Shown here in pieces: positions 54,711-63,195 of a stretch of DNA of 64,000 nucleotides (the stretch's first letter is position 1; every line of letters starts with the position of its first letter). A program made the translations under genes and the position numbers. Source of the DNA: Aurantimicrobium minutum (GTDB lineage Bacteria; Actinomycetota; Actinomycetes; Actinomycetales; Microbacteriaceae). The stretch lies in assembly GCF_029893825.1 (NCBI RefSeq), contig NZ_JARXXV010000001.1:620001-684000 (forward strand), in the 5' to 3' direction. Below the pieces are notes generated by a model. It saw only the letters and a list, made by a program, of their open reading frames with translations, did no database searches and had not been told where the DNA came from.

Positions 54711-57700
54711 TTACGGGGTGGGAATGTAGATGGGGGCAGGTGTTCCGCTGGACGTGGAACCACCTGGACCGCAGTCACCAGCAGCTGTGCAGCCACGAAT
54801 AACAACAGTCTGGCCTGTGCCGGAACTTCCTCCGGCTTGGAAGTAGGCGGTTTTATCGATTTGATAGGTCGGTGTGGATGCTCCCACAACTTCGGTCAAA
54901 TCAACCCAGTTGCTCCCGATCTGGATTTGCCACGTGCGAATCGAGCTCTGCAGGGAAGCAACTGTGGGGTTTTCTACCCGAATGACGAAGTCACGGCCAT
55001 TGGTCAAGGTTGAACAGGTAACTGCAGGGGTTGCCAGTGGCATTTCTAGACAGGTAGCACTGTCGTAGGAAGCAGCTCCAGGAATACGCTGCGTAATGGT
55101 GACACTGGTTGTCTGTGCAATACAGCTAAAGCCGTTGTCTGCATAGACAACGTAGTTGTAGTTACCCACGCTCTTTGAAGACGTGTCATTCCAGGACGTA
55201 GCTGAGCCCACATTTGTAGCGCCGCTTTGGTATCCAGCCAAACATGCACCATCACTGAAGCTTGAGGTTCCACCCTTGACGTAATAGGTGACAGAGTTGG
55301 CACCATTTGCACCCACAGCATTCCAACTCAATGTTGTTTCACCCTGAGCGCCGGTCTGGGTGGCCACCAGGCCACCTGCCGGCTGTGGTGCACCGATAGC
55401 GGTAATTGAGCCAGAGCTGGTGGTGTTCCAGTTATCTGTGTCGGCATTGTTTTGTGGTGTTACCCGGGCAACGTATGAGTGTCCTGGGCTGAGCCACAAG
55501 GTGGGCAAGCTGGTCACATTCGCGGGCTGGTCATAGCTGGCGCGAACGGTGGTGCCATCTTCGATGATCGTGACCACGTACTTATTAACCGGGCTTCCGC
55601 CGGAGGGAGTCCCAACCGCACTCCACGAGACGTTGATGCCACCGCCTTCAGGGTGGCCGGAATCATAGGCAGCAGTGGAAATGTTGACCTGTGCAGGACC
55701 TGCAGGAACCACATCAGCACTGAGTGGTTCGCTCCAGTTGCTCAGCTGCGACGTGCCAATGGCATTTGTTGCACTGACAGTGAAGCGGAAGCGCTGTCCG
55801 GTGGGCAGCCCATCAAGTGAACAGATCGTGGAGGTGCACTCCTTGCGATAGCCGCCGTCGCTCTCCACGGTGTATTTCGTGATGGACGAGTTGTTTGCAG
55901 CTGGTGCTGGCCAGGACAGTGTGAGTGTTCCTGAAACAAAGCCGGCAGCACGAGTGGGTGCCTGCGGTGCTGAAGGAACATCTTGCACCGAAATGTTGAT
56001 CACTCCCCAGACATAGCGGTCTGGATCATTGGTGGCATCAGCTACTTCATATTGCAACGTTGTGTCACTGGGGTCTGCATTCGCCGAGACCGAAACGGTG
56101 AGCGTGGACTTATCCGCAGACGGCGTCACGGTGACACCGGCAGGGATATTGCCACCATCCAAACCTCGCACCGAGAGGACCTTCAACGGTTGTCCAGGGA
56201 AGGGGTTGGTGGCCTGATCATTAGCCAACACATCGACGGTCTGTGTCTCTCCACGCTTCGCCACGATGCTGTCGGTGACGGGGATAGCTAGTGGGCGGGT
56301 GGAGGGAACAAACCGAATAATGATCTGCCCGGAAGTTCCTTCAGAGACTTTGTCTTTCACCGTGACGGTCAAGGGAACGGTGCGACCCTTGACCGCATCA
56401 TTGCTTGCCTTCAGGGTGAGCGTTTGTCCGTCGAGGGTTGCCGAAACTCCTTGCCCAGCGCCGTTGACGGTGTATTCGAGTTCGTCTTGATCGTCTACGT
56501 AGGGGTAACGCGTGACACGAACGAGATCTAGTGTCTTCTCTTGTCCTGGCTCGAGGTCAATATTGGCACCAAGCATTACTGGTGGCATGTTTTCGCGAGG
56601 GGTCACGGTGATCGGCAGCACAATCGTGGCAGTGTGAGCACCGGGTGAAGTAGCAGAGTCCCCGTCGGTGACTTCAAAGGAGATGGAGGCCGGACCAAAG
56701 TAACGGTCTTCACTGGTGAAACTCAAAGTGGTGTCATTGACTACCAGGCGTGATCCATCAGCGTGTGTGGCACGAACCGTGGAAGCATCTGTGAGTTTCA
56801 CGCTCTTGCCCAATGCAGCAATGACATAGTCATTGAGGTTGATTCGCAGAGGCTGTTCACTGACAACGGTCAGTGGTGCGACACCCCGCTTACGCTGAGG
56901 CAGGGCATCATCCGTGCCAGGAACCCAGATAAATGCGGTCGAGGTGACACTGGGGTCATCGGGGTGGGCAACAGTAAAGGGGATGATTTGGCTTTGCGCC
57001 AACACCTGCACACGAACAGTGTTGCTTGAGATAACACGAGCGGTAGCACCATAGCCATTGACTATGGTTGGGCGCAGACTTGAGACCGGGCCGTCGGCAA
57101 AGAACGCATTAGCCATCACGTTCACGTCCACACTGTTGTGGCCAAGAATGTCGGTCAAGCTGACCACGGCATCTGAGATGACAGGTTTTGCCAAGGGTGC
57201 CTGAGCTTGAACATCGAGGGTAATGAAGTTGGAAGCAGAGCCGGCAATATCGTTCTCGATTTCATAGATCAACCCATAGCGACCGGGGGTCAGCGGTGCA
57301 GTGATCTTGACCAGGTCTCCCACTATTTCTGCCGTGACGGAGTCGTCTTGTGGGGTGACGGTGACCAGTGTGAGTGGACGGCCATCTGGGTCAGAATCGT
57401 TTTGTAGGGCACGAACATAGACGGTGTAGCCAGGTCTAGCCGTAACGTTATCTGCCACCGCCACCGGGTTGCGACCACCGGCAAGTGGTTCTGCAATTCC
57501 CACCCGTATCGTGGCACTTGCTTGTGCACCGAGAGCATCCACTACCGAGTAGGTGAATTGGTCTGTGCCTGTTGCATAGGCCGAGGCTTCATATTCGATC
57601 CAATCTGCGCCGACAGAACTGATGGAACCCTTTTCAGGGTTGGTGTCCAGTCCCACGAACTGGACCGAGTCACCATCTGGATCAATGCCCACCAACGGTA

Positions 57701-60455
57701 TGGGGATGCGCACTGTCTGCCCCGACATGGCACGTGCTGTCACAGCACGTGGTGTCGGTGGCTGGTTGGTATCTTCATCGATGGCACGAACCGCAATCGT
57801 GACGGTTCCACTTGCCCACTGCCCGTTATCTGCATTCACGCGGTACACAGCAGAGTAAGTGCCGGGGTTGGTTCCAGCTAGGAAGCGCAGTTGGTTTCCA
57901 GATACAAAAAGCAAACCTGAGCCTGCGGGAACATCCTGATCTAGGTTTGGAGCCAAACTCAGCTCTCCCCCGTCTGGGTGAATATCGTTGGCGAGGACCG
58001 GAATCGTGATGACGTCCCCTACGCGAACAGCGACAACGTCGGGAACAGCAACCGGTGCTTGCGCGATGGTGGGGGCAGGTGTTTGCACAACCGTGATGGT
58101 TCCCTCACTTTGCGAAATACCGTTACTGATTCGGTATCCGAAGGAAACTGCCTGATCTAGTGGTTTGGTCAGCGTCACACGCACCAAACGGTGATCAACT
58201 ATCTCAACTTGTATTCCGGACTCCACCGGAACATTCATTGTTCCGGTCACCACCAGCACACCGCCTGCGGGGTCGCGGTCTGTGGCGGTCACGTCCACTG
58301 TTCGTGATTGCTGAAGAGGAACATAGACGGCATGTGCTGCAGTGATGGGCTGAGCAGAGATCTCTGGCGGATCAATCACATCCACGCGGACTAAACCAGA
58401 GCCCGTGGTCTGACCATCGGTCACCGCATAGGTGACATAGGTTGAACCGGTGCGAGAAGCCGTGACGGAGAAAGAGAAATCGGCGAAGTCGGTGACGATA
58501 TCCATTCCCGGAACAGCGGGAACACCGGTAAGGCTAAGCACCCCAGATCCACCGCGAATGTGGGAAGACGGGTTGATGCTCAGCGGCTGACCCTGAATAG
58601 CAATCACCGCGAAAGCTTCGGCCACGATTGGAACCTGACCTGCCGCCTTCACATTGACCTGGACTGATCCAAAACCTGATGCACGGCCGTCAGAAACTTC
58701 CAAGGCGATCTGCTTAGCCCCGCCGCCACCTCGACCAGAGTCAGTGAAGGCGACTCGACCAGCAGGTGAGTAGGAAAGCGAATCAGGCTGTTCAGTAGTT
58801 GCAGAAGCAACAAAGATGGCATCGCCATCGGGATCAACCCAGTCACCTAAGACATTGACAATGACCTGACCGCCCATTGCCACATCGGTGCGGGTTGGTC
58901 TGGCCTGAACAGGTGGTGAGTTTTCAGAATCAGGGTGAATGTTGAGGGTGACAGTTGCCGATGCTTCCCCACCTCGACCATCGGAGATGGTGTAGTCGAA
59001 CTGGGTTGCTCCTGCCGCATCTGGAGCCAGTCGAACCATGACTTGGTTACGGTCTGCGCTGATATAAATTTCCCCCAGTGCTGCAGGTATCGACGTGATC
59101 GAATCGATCACTAACGCATCACCGTTGGGGTCATAGTCGTTGAGCAGTACGGGAAGGGACGTCACTCGTCCCGGGCGAGCACCCAGATCGTCATCAACAG
59201 CAACCGGTGGTGCAGGATTCTTGTCATACTCTGGCGAATCAGCATTGTTGGTTTGAACAACCTGTTGTTCAAGTGCTTGCTGAGCTAACAAAGAATCCCA
59301 GTTGTCGATCAGGCGAACACCGCCTTGGACCGCCCAGACAAGGCCGTTGAGGGAGTCATTGAGCGCAATCACGCCATCGCTCGTGCGGAACGTGAGTTCG
59401 GCAGAACCAGCCATCGACTCTGCGTTTTCCACGCGGTTTGCTTGCGCGCCACAGGTGGACCACACCGTGCCACCTGACCACGCAGCATATGCGCAATCCC
59501 CTGAAATCAGCGGTGCCGCTGGGCGTCCATTTGCTGCCGTGATGACAGTGCTATCGCCGTTATCCAGGTTGAGTGCGGTGAGACCTGAGCTCAGCGCCAA
59601 CAGCACAGAGCTGGTTCCAGAAACAGTTGTCGACTCAGTAGAGTTGGCGTTCACGCCCACAGTGCTGGGTAGTTGCATCTGGGCTTGAGACAGTTCCGTG
59701 GAGGTTGCACTGAGCTGGATTACTCGCCCTGCAGTAATGAGCTGTGCATTTTGAGTATCGAGCACTGCCCAGCGTTGTCCCACCAGCGTGATCTGAACCT
59801 TGCCCTTGGTGAGCGTGGCGTCGATCGCAGAGCTTTCAGGAGTGACAGAGGTCAAGGTGTTGATGGTGGAGAGAGTGTTCGTCTTTGCACTGACCCCCAC
59901 AAGTAGTCCTGCGTCATTGACCGCCACAACCGAATCTGCTCCCACGGTGAAGTTGGCGGGCTGAGTCTGGGCATCAAAGTTGGTGATAGTAGCTGCGGGA
60001 ATTACCCACACATCACCGGTGCTTGGCGCATGCAAGATCACATTCTCACCAGAAAGTGCAGCATAGGTCACATCTGCCGGAAGTGGAATGCTTTCAGAAA
60101 CTTCACCAGTTGTCTGGTCAACCACGTCTAATGACCTGGTTGCATCATTGATCAGAAATACGTGTGAGGCGTTTTGCACCAAATCCATCTGACTGGAGTC
60201 GGTGGTCAATACGGTGTTGAGTTCAAAAACTTTGGTGTTTGCTCGCCCAATTGCCTGCTTGTCACCGTTGGTGACCCACACCGCACCGTCATCAAGATTC
60301 ACGCGTTGTGCTTGATAACCCGTGGCCACAATTGCACCAATGATCAGCAGTGCCAACACACTTGTTGCCGCAGTCCACTTGATCACCGTGCGGCTCAACA
60401 CAGAACGTCCAGGCACGGTGTCCCCCAGAATGCGGGTCAACCAGGAGCGAAACAT
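54711..60455 (-). CDS. Giant Ig-like/fibronectin type III surface protein
   Basis: A 1914-residue protein with a short cytoplasmic N-terminus, a single membrane segment (about 28-47; type II orientation) and an outside chain. A beta-propeller-like region (about 55-400) follows. From about 415 come at least eight cadherin/Ig-like repeats with DPDGD or related turns (DYDPNGDAL, DWVDPDGDAI, IDPDGDSVQ, NDSDPDGRP). From about 1493 there are two or three FN3 modules (AAPQ-type PSAPQAPTRA, SWPAPAANNSS, SWSAVGTPSGG) and a Cys-containing C-terminus ending IYIPTP. No LPXTG sorting signal is seen, so anchoring is by the N-terminal helix. It corresponds to the FN3 member of PFNA clusters. Confidence 0.88.
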   Translation of the reverse strand: MFRSWLTRILGDTVPGRSVLSRTVIKWTAATSVLALLIIGAIVATGYQAQRVNLDDGAVWVTNGDKQAIGRANTKVFELNTVLTTDSSQMDLVQNASHVFLINDATRSLDVVDQTTGEVSESIPLPADVTYAALSGENVILHAPSTGDVWVIPAATITNFDAQTQPANFTVGADSVVAVNDAGLLVGVSAKTNTLSTINTLTSVTPESSAIDATLTKGKVQITLVGQRWAVLDTQNAQLITAGRVIQLSATSTELSQAQMQLPSTVGVNANSTESTTVSGTSSVLLALSSGLTALNLDNGDSTVITAANGRPAAPLISGDCAYAAWSGGTVWSTCGAQANRVENAESMAGSAELTFRTSDGVIALNDSLNGLVWAVQGGVRLIDNWDSLLAQQALEQQVVQTNNADSPEYDKNPAPPVAVDDDLGARPGRVTSLPVLLNDYDPNGDALVIDSITSIPAALGEIYISADRNQVMVRLAPDAAGATQFDYTISDGRGGEASATVTLNIHPDSENSPPVQARPTRTDVAMGGQVIVNVLGDWVDPDGDAIFVASATTEQPDSLSYSPAGRVAFTDSGRGGGGAKQIALEVSDGRASGFGSVQVNVKAAGQVPIVAEAFAVIAIQGQPLSINPSSHIRGGSGVLSLTGVPAVPGMDIVTDFADFSFSVTASRTGSTYVTYAVTDGQTTGSGLVRVDVIDPPEISAQPITAAHAVYVPLQQSRTVDVTATDRDPAGGVLVVTGTMNVPVESGIQVEIVDHRLVRVTLTKPLDQAVSFGYRISNGISQSEGTITVVQTPAPTIAQAPVAVPDVVAVRVGDVITIPVLANDIHPDGGELSLAPNLDQDVPAGSGLLFVSGNQLRFLAGTNPGTYSAVYRVNADNGQWASGTVTIAVRAIDEDTNQPPTPRAVTARAMSGQTVRIPIPLVGIDPDGDSVQFVGLDTNPEKGSISSVGADWIEYEASAYATGTDQFTYSVVDALGAQASATIRVGIAEPLAGGRNPVAVADNVTARPGYTVYVRALQNDSDPDGRPLTLVTVTPQDDSVTAEIVGDLVKITAPLTPGRYGLIYEIENDIAGSASNFITLDVQAQAPLAKPVISDAVVSLTDILGHNSVDVNVMANAFFADGPVSSLRPTIVNGYGATARVISSNTVRVQVLAQSQIIPFTVAHPDDPSVTSTAFIWVPGTDDALPQRKRGVAPLTVVSEQPLRINLNDYVIAALGKSVKLTDASTVRATHADGSRLVVNDTTLSFTSEDRYFGPASISFEVTDGDSATSPGAHTATIVLPITVTPRENMPPVMLGANIDLEPGQEKTLDLVRVTRYPYVDDQDELEYTVNGAGQGVSATLDGQTLTLKASNDAVKGRTVPLTVTVKDKVSEGTSGQIIIRFVPSTRPLAIPVTDSIVAKRGETQTVDVLANDQATNPFPGQPLKVLSVRGLDGGNIPAGVTVTPSADKSTLTVSVSANADPSDTTLQYEVADATNDPDRYVWGVINISVQDVPSAPQAPTRAAGFVSGTLTLSWPAPAANNSSITKYTVESDGGYRKECTSTICSLDGLPTGQRFRFTVSATNAIGTSQLSNWSEPLSADVVPAGPAQVNISTAAYDSGHPEGGGINVSWSAVGTPSGGSPVNKYVVTIIEDGTTVRASYDQPANVTSLPTLWLSPGHSYVARVTPQNNADTDNWNTTSSGSITAIGAPQPAGGLVATQTGAQGETTLSWNAVGANGANSVTYYVKGGTSSFSDGACLAGYQSGATNVGSATSWNDTSSKSVGNYNYVVYADNGFSCIAQTTSVTITQRIPGAASYDSATCLEMPLATPAVTCSTLTNGRDFVIRVENPTVASLQSSIRTWQIQIGSNWVDLTEVVGASTPTYQIDKTAYFQAGGSSGTGQTVVIRGCTAAGDCGPGGSTSSGTPAPIYIPTP

Positions 60456-60457
60456 GA

Positions 60458-61564
60458 CTATCCCGCCACCTGTGCAAGAACAACAGTGACGATGGCAACA
60501 ACTGCCACTGCTGCTGTGGCAACGCTGATCAACAGCTTGCGTCGACGCTTGGCAGCCACGAGAGTCAACTCATCACGCAGGGCAGGAGTGGAGTTATATC
60601 CTTGGCGACGCCAGCCTGGGTTGGCATGAGCATCGAGAGGGGTGAGTGCTGTTCGATCGTTCTCATTGATCACAATCGCGCTAGAACCCCACTCATCCCC
60701 CACCACGTCGATAGGTGTTTGGGCCAGACCCAGAGAAGTTTCAACCTGTTGCAACTGGCGAGCAAACTCGAGAGCCGAGTGTGGCCGGTCAATTGGGTTC
60801 TTACTCATCACCTTGGTGAGCACTTCTTCCAGCTTCGCTGGAACATCACCGCGGCCAATCGGTGTCGGCTTGGATTTCAGGATACGCCCCGCCAAGTGCC
60901 CCGGAGAGTTATCTTTGCCAGGAACTTCAAAGGGTGAGCGACCTGCCAGCAGGGAATACACCGTTGCACCCAACGCCCAGATTTCTGAAGCTGTCGACCC
61001 AGTGGTGCTTTCTCGAATCACTTCCGGAGCAGACCACGGAACTGACAATCCGACAGCGGTGGAGTTATCCCCCAGATACACAGACGAGGCAATACCGAAG
61101 TCACTGAGCACAGGGTGGCCATAGGCCGTCACCAGAATGTTGCCGGGCTTGATATCGCGGTGTAGAACATTAGCTCGGTGCGCGGTTTCTAAGGCGGCAG
61201 CGATACGAATACCGGTGCGCAAAGCTTCGGAAACAGGAATCGTTTCAGCGCGGAAGCGTTCACCGTAGCCACCCACACACACTTCGGTGACGAGATATGG
61301 CCTGCCATCCGAACTCACCCCTGCCTCAAACACACTCAAGATGGAGGGATGAGTGCTCAGCTGAGACATCAGCTGAGCTTCAGATTGGAACATGTCGCGA
61401 ACGCGAGGGTTGACCACCTCGGGCAACAGGACTTTGATCGCCACATTTCGCCGAGGGAGCTGTTGCTCATAGAGAAAAACATCACCAAAGCCACCCGAGC
61501 CGAGGACTCGAACGAAGGTGAATCCGGAGAGAACAGGCGGGGTTGCGGGGAGTCTTCTCGACAT
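60458..61564 (-). CDS. Serine/threonine protein kinase with C-terminal membrane anchor
   Basis: The 368-residue protein has an N-terminal eukaryotic-like kinase domain: glycine loop GSGGFGDV (22-29), VAIK lysine (K44), HRDIKPGN (D137, N142) and DFG (155-157). The activation loop is Thr/Ser-rich. A Ser/Pro-poor linker (about 265-340) precedes one membrane helix (about 345-366), leaving almost no extracellular part and no PASTA domains. It lies 2 nt before the giant protein gene. The likely partners are the PP2C and FHA proteins of the cluster. Confidence 0.93.
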   Translation of the reverse strand: MSRRLPATPPVLSGFTFVRVLGSGGFGDVFLYEQQLPRRNVAIKVLLPEVVNPRVRDMFQSEAQLMSQLSTHPSILSVFEAGVSSDGRPYLVTEVCVGGYGERFRAETIPVSEALRTGIRIAAALETAHRANVLHRDIKPGNILVTAYGHPVLSDFGIASSVYLGDNSTAVGLSVPWSAPEVIRESTTGSTASEIWALGATVYSLLAGRSPFEVPGKDNSPGHLAGRILKSKPTPIGRGDVPAKLEEVLTKVMSKNPIDRPHSALEFARQLQQVETSLGLAQTPIDVVGDEWGSSAIVINENDRTALTPLDAHANPGWRRQGYNSTPALRDELTLVAAKRRRKLLISVATAAVAVVAIVTVVLAQVAG

Positions 61565-61645
61565 CTGCCACCACCTTCTTCGCCCTGGGTGAGCTTCATA
61601 CGAAACTCAACGCAAATAACGCCGTAAATTCAGCGCAATTGAAGT

Positions 61646-62461
61646 TTAGGCAGGTGAAACTGAGGATTCGGTGTGCCCCACCGTGACCGCAATAACGTCG
61701 ATCACAATCAGGGTGACGTTGTCGCGGCCGCTGTTGGTCAATGCAGCATTCATCAACTCGTTGACCGCATCTTCGACGGTTGCTGAGTTGGTAAGGAAGT
61801 GTTCAATTCCGACATCTGTGAGCTCTTTGGTGAGCCCGTCAGAACACAGCAGCAAACGCATGCCAGGAACAACAGGGAGAGCAACATAGTCAGGAATGGG
61901 CTCGTCAATAATGCCCACCGCACGAGTAATCACGTTGGCGTGTGGGTGGTAATCCGCCTCTTCCTTGGTGATTGTTCCGGCATCCACTAGCTGCTGCACT
62001 ACGGAGTGATCAACCGTCACCTGCTGGAAGGTGTCTTCCAACTTCACATACACGCGAGAGTCACCAATGTTGAATACTGCCCACTGCAGTTGTGGGCCTT
62101 CTTGCACCAGCGCAACACCGGTGACCGTAGTTCCAGCACCCTGCTGATCTTCGGTGAGTTTGTTGCGCAGATCCACGACCGACATCGCCAAGGCCATCTC
62201 GAGGGCATCGAGATCTGCAAAACCAGGCTTTTCTAGGCCTGCAATGCGTTGAACAACACAGTCGCTGGCAATATCTCCAGCACTGTGTCCACCCATGCCG
62301 TCTGCAACAGCAAAGACGGGACAGGCAATCGCATAGGAGTCTTCATTGTTGGCACGGTGGTTTCCCACATCAGTGCCAGCAGCCCATGACAGGGTGACGC
62401 TCGCACCGGTACTCGTGTCGACAACAGTCGTGCCGGTCGAGTTCTGGCCAAGGGCAGTCAC
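61646..62461 (-). CDS. PP2C-family protein phosphatase
   Basis: The 271-residue protein is a soluble PPM/PP2C phosphatase. Metal-binding motifs are in RANNEDSY (about 36-43), ADGMGGH (53-59) and the CSDGLTKELTD segment; a late GRDNVTLI holds the last Asp. It should reverse phosphorylation by the adjacent kinase. The GTG start has GGAGA 9 nt upstream. An 81-bp gap separates it from the kinase. Confidence 0.92.
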   Translation of the reverse strand: MTALGQNSTGTTVVDTSTGASVTLSWAAGTDVGNHRANNEDSYAIACPVFAVADGMGGHSAGDIASDCVVQRIAGLEKPGFADLDALEMALAMSVVDLRNKLTEDQQGAGTTVTGVALVQEGPQLQWAVFNIGDSRVYVKLEDTFQQVTVDHSVVQQLVDAGTITKEEADYHPHANVITRAVGIIDEPIPDYVALPVVPGMRLLLCSDGLTKELTDVGIEHFLTNSATVEDAVNELMNAALTNSGRDNVTLIVIDVIAVTVGHTESSVSPA

Positions 62462-62506
62462 AGGAAAATCTCCAAGAAAACGGGGTTACAACCGCGGTGA
62501 ATACGG

Positions 62507-63184
62507 CTAACCAAGAACTTCAAGTCTATTACCGTCACCGAGGTCAATAATCGCGCCCACAGCCAGTGCCATCGAGTCTCCGGGAGCAAGCAAGATTGTG
62601 GGCTTACCTGGGATGATCACGCGCGTGCCATTGGTTGAGCGCAGATCTGTCACCACGACCACATCTCCCACTGCCTCAACACGGGCATGCGTGGAAGATA
62701 CGACACCTTCTGGCGAAGCCAGAACAACCAGTGAGACTCCCTGTTCTCCACGCAGTGGTGCGGATGGAAGGCGACCCAAAATGACCGGGGTGGTCAGTAA
62801 ATACTTGGTTCCGTTAATGTGTCGCAGTCGAAAGCGAGAAACCTGCTCGGGAGCAGGTTCGCCAATACCTGCATCACTGCCCTCAAGATCGTCATCATCG
62901 ATTTCTTCAATCAGTGCACGAACGCTCTCGGAAGTGTCCAGCATGGAGCGCAAGATGGTGTTGTATTCATCAGTTGTGCTTTCGGGAACAACCGTGTCAT
63001 CACGGGTGATCACGGTTGAATCATCGGGCACCACGGTGTCGATGACTGTGGTGTCAATCACCTCAACAGAACCCACCACAGTTTCCTCGATGGGAACACG
63101 AATGATGGTGTCATCACTGGCATCAGTGCCGATGACAGTGTCATCGTTGGCGGTGATGCGCGTGTTGTCGTCGGGTGAAGTCAT
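62507..63184 (-). CDS. FHA-domain protein with Thr/Asp-rich N-terminal tract
   Basis: A 225-residue protein. The N-terminal about 85 residues are full of Asp, Thr, Val and Ile with recurrent DDT(V/I) units (NDDTVIG, SDDTIIR, IDTTVID, RDDTVVP). The C-terminal FHA domain (about 125-225) has ILGRLPSAP, SSTHARVE and LRSTNGTRV, all binding residues intact. This is the layout of GarA/Rv-type phospho-switch proteins, in which a phosphorylated N-terminal Thr is bound by the own FHA. It starts 11 bp after the smc stop, probably in the same transcript. Confidence 0.88.
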   Translation of the reverse strand: MTSPDDNTRITANDDTVIGTDASDDTIIRVPIEETVVGSVEVIDTTVIDTVVPDDSTVITRDDTVVPESTTDEYNTILRSMLDTSESVRALIEEIDDDDLEGSDAGIGEPAPEQVSRFRLRHINGTKYLLTTPVILGRLPSAPLRGEQGVSLVVLASPEGVVSSTHARVEAVGDVVVVTDLRSTNGTRVIIPGKPTILLAPGDSMALAVGAIIDLGDGNRLEVLG

Positions 63185-63195
63185 GATGTGTGTCG

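Noticed and set aside
47038-63184. Standard type VII (ESX) secretion locus
   Set aside because: No WXG100, EccB, EccD, EccE or mycosin gene, and no gap large enough for a WXG100 gene; only the ATPase is EccC-like.
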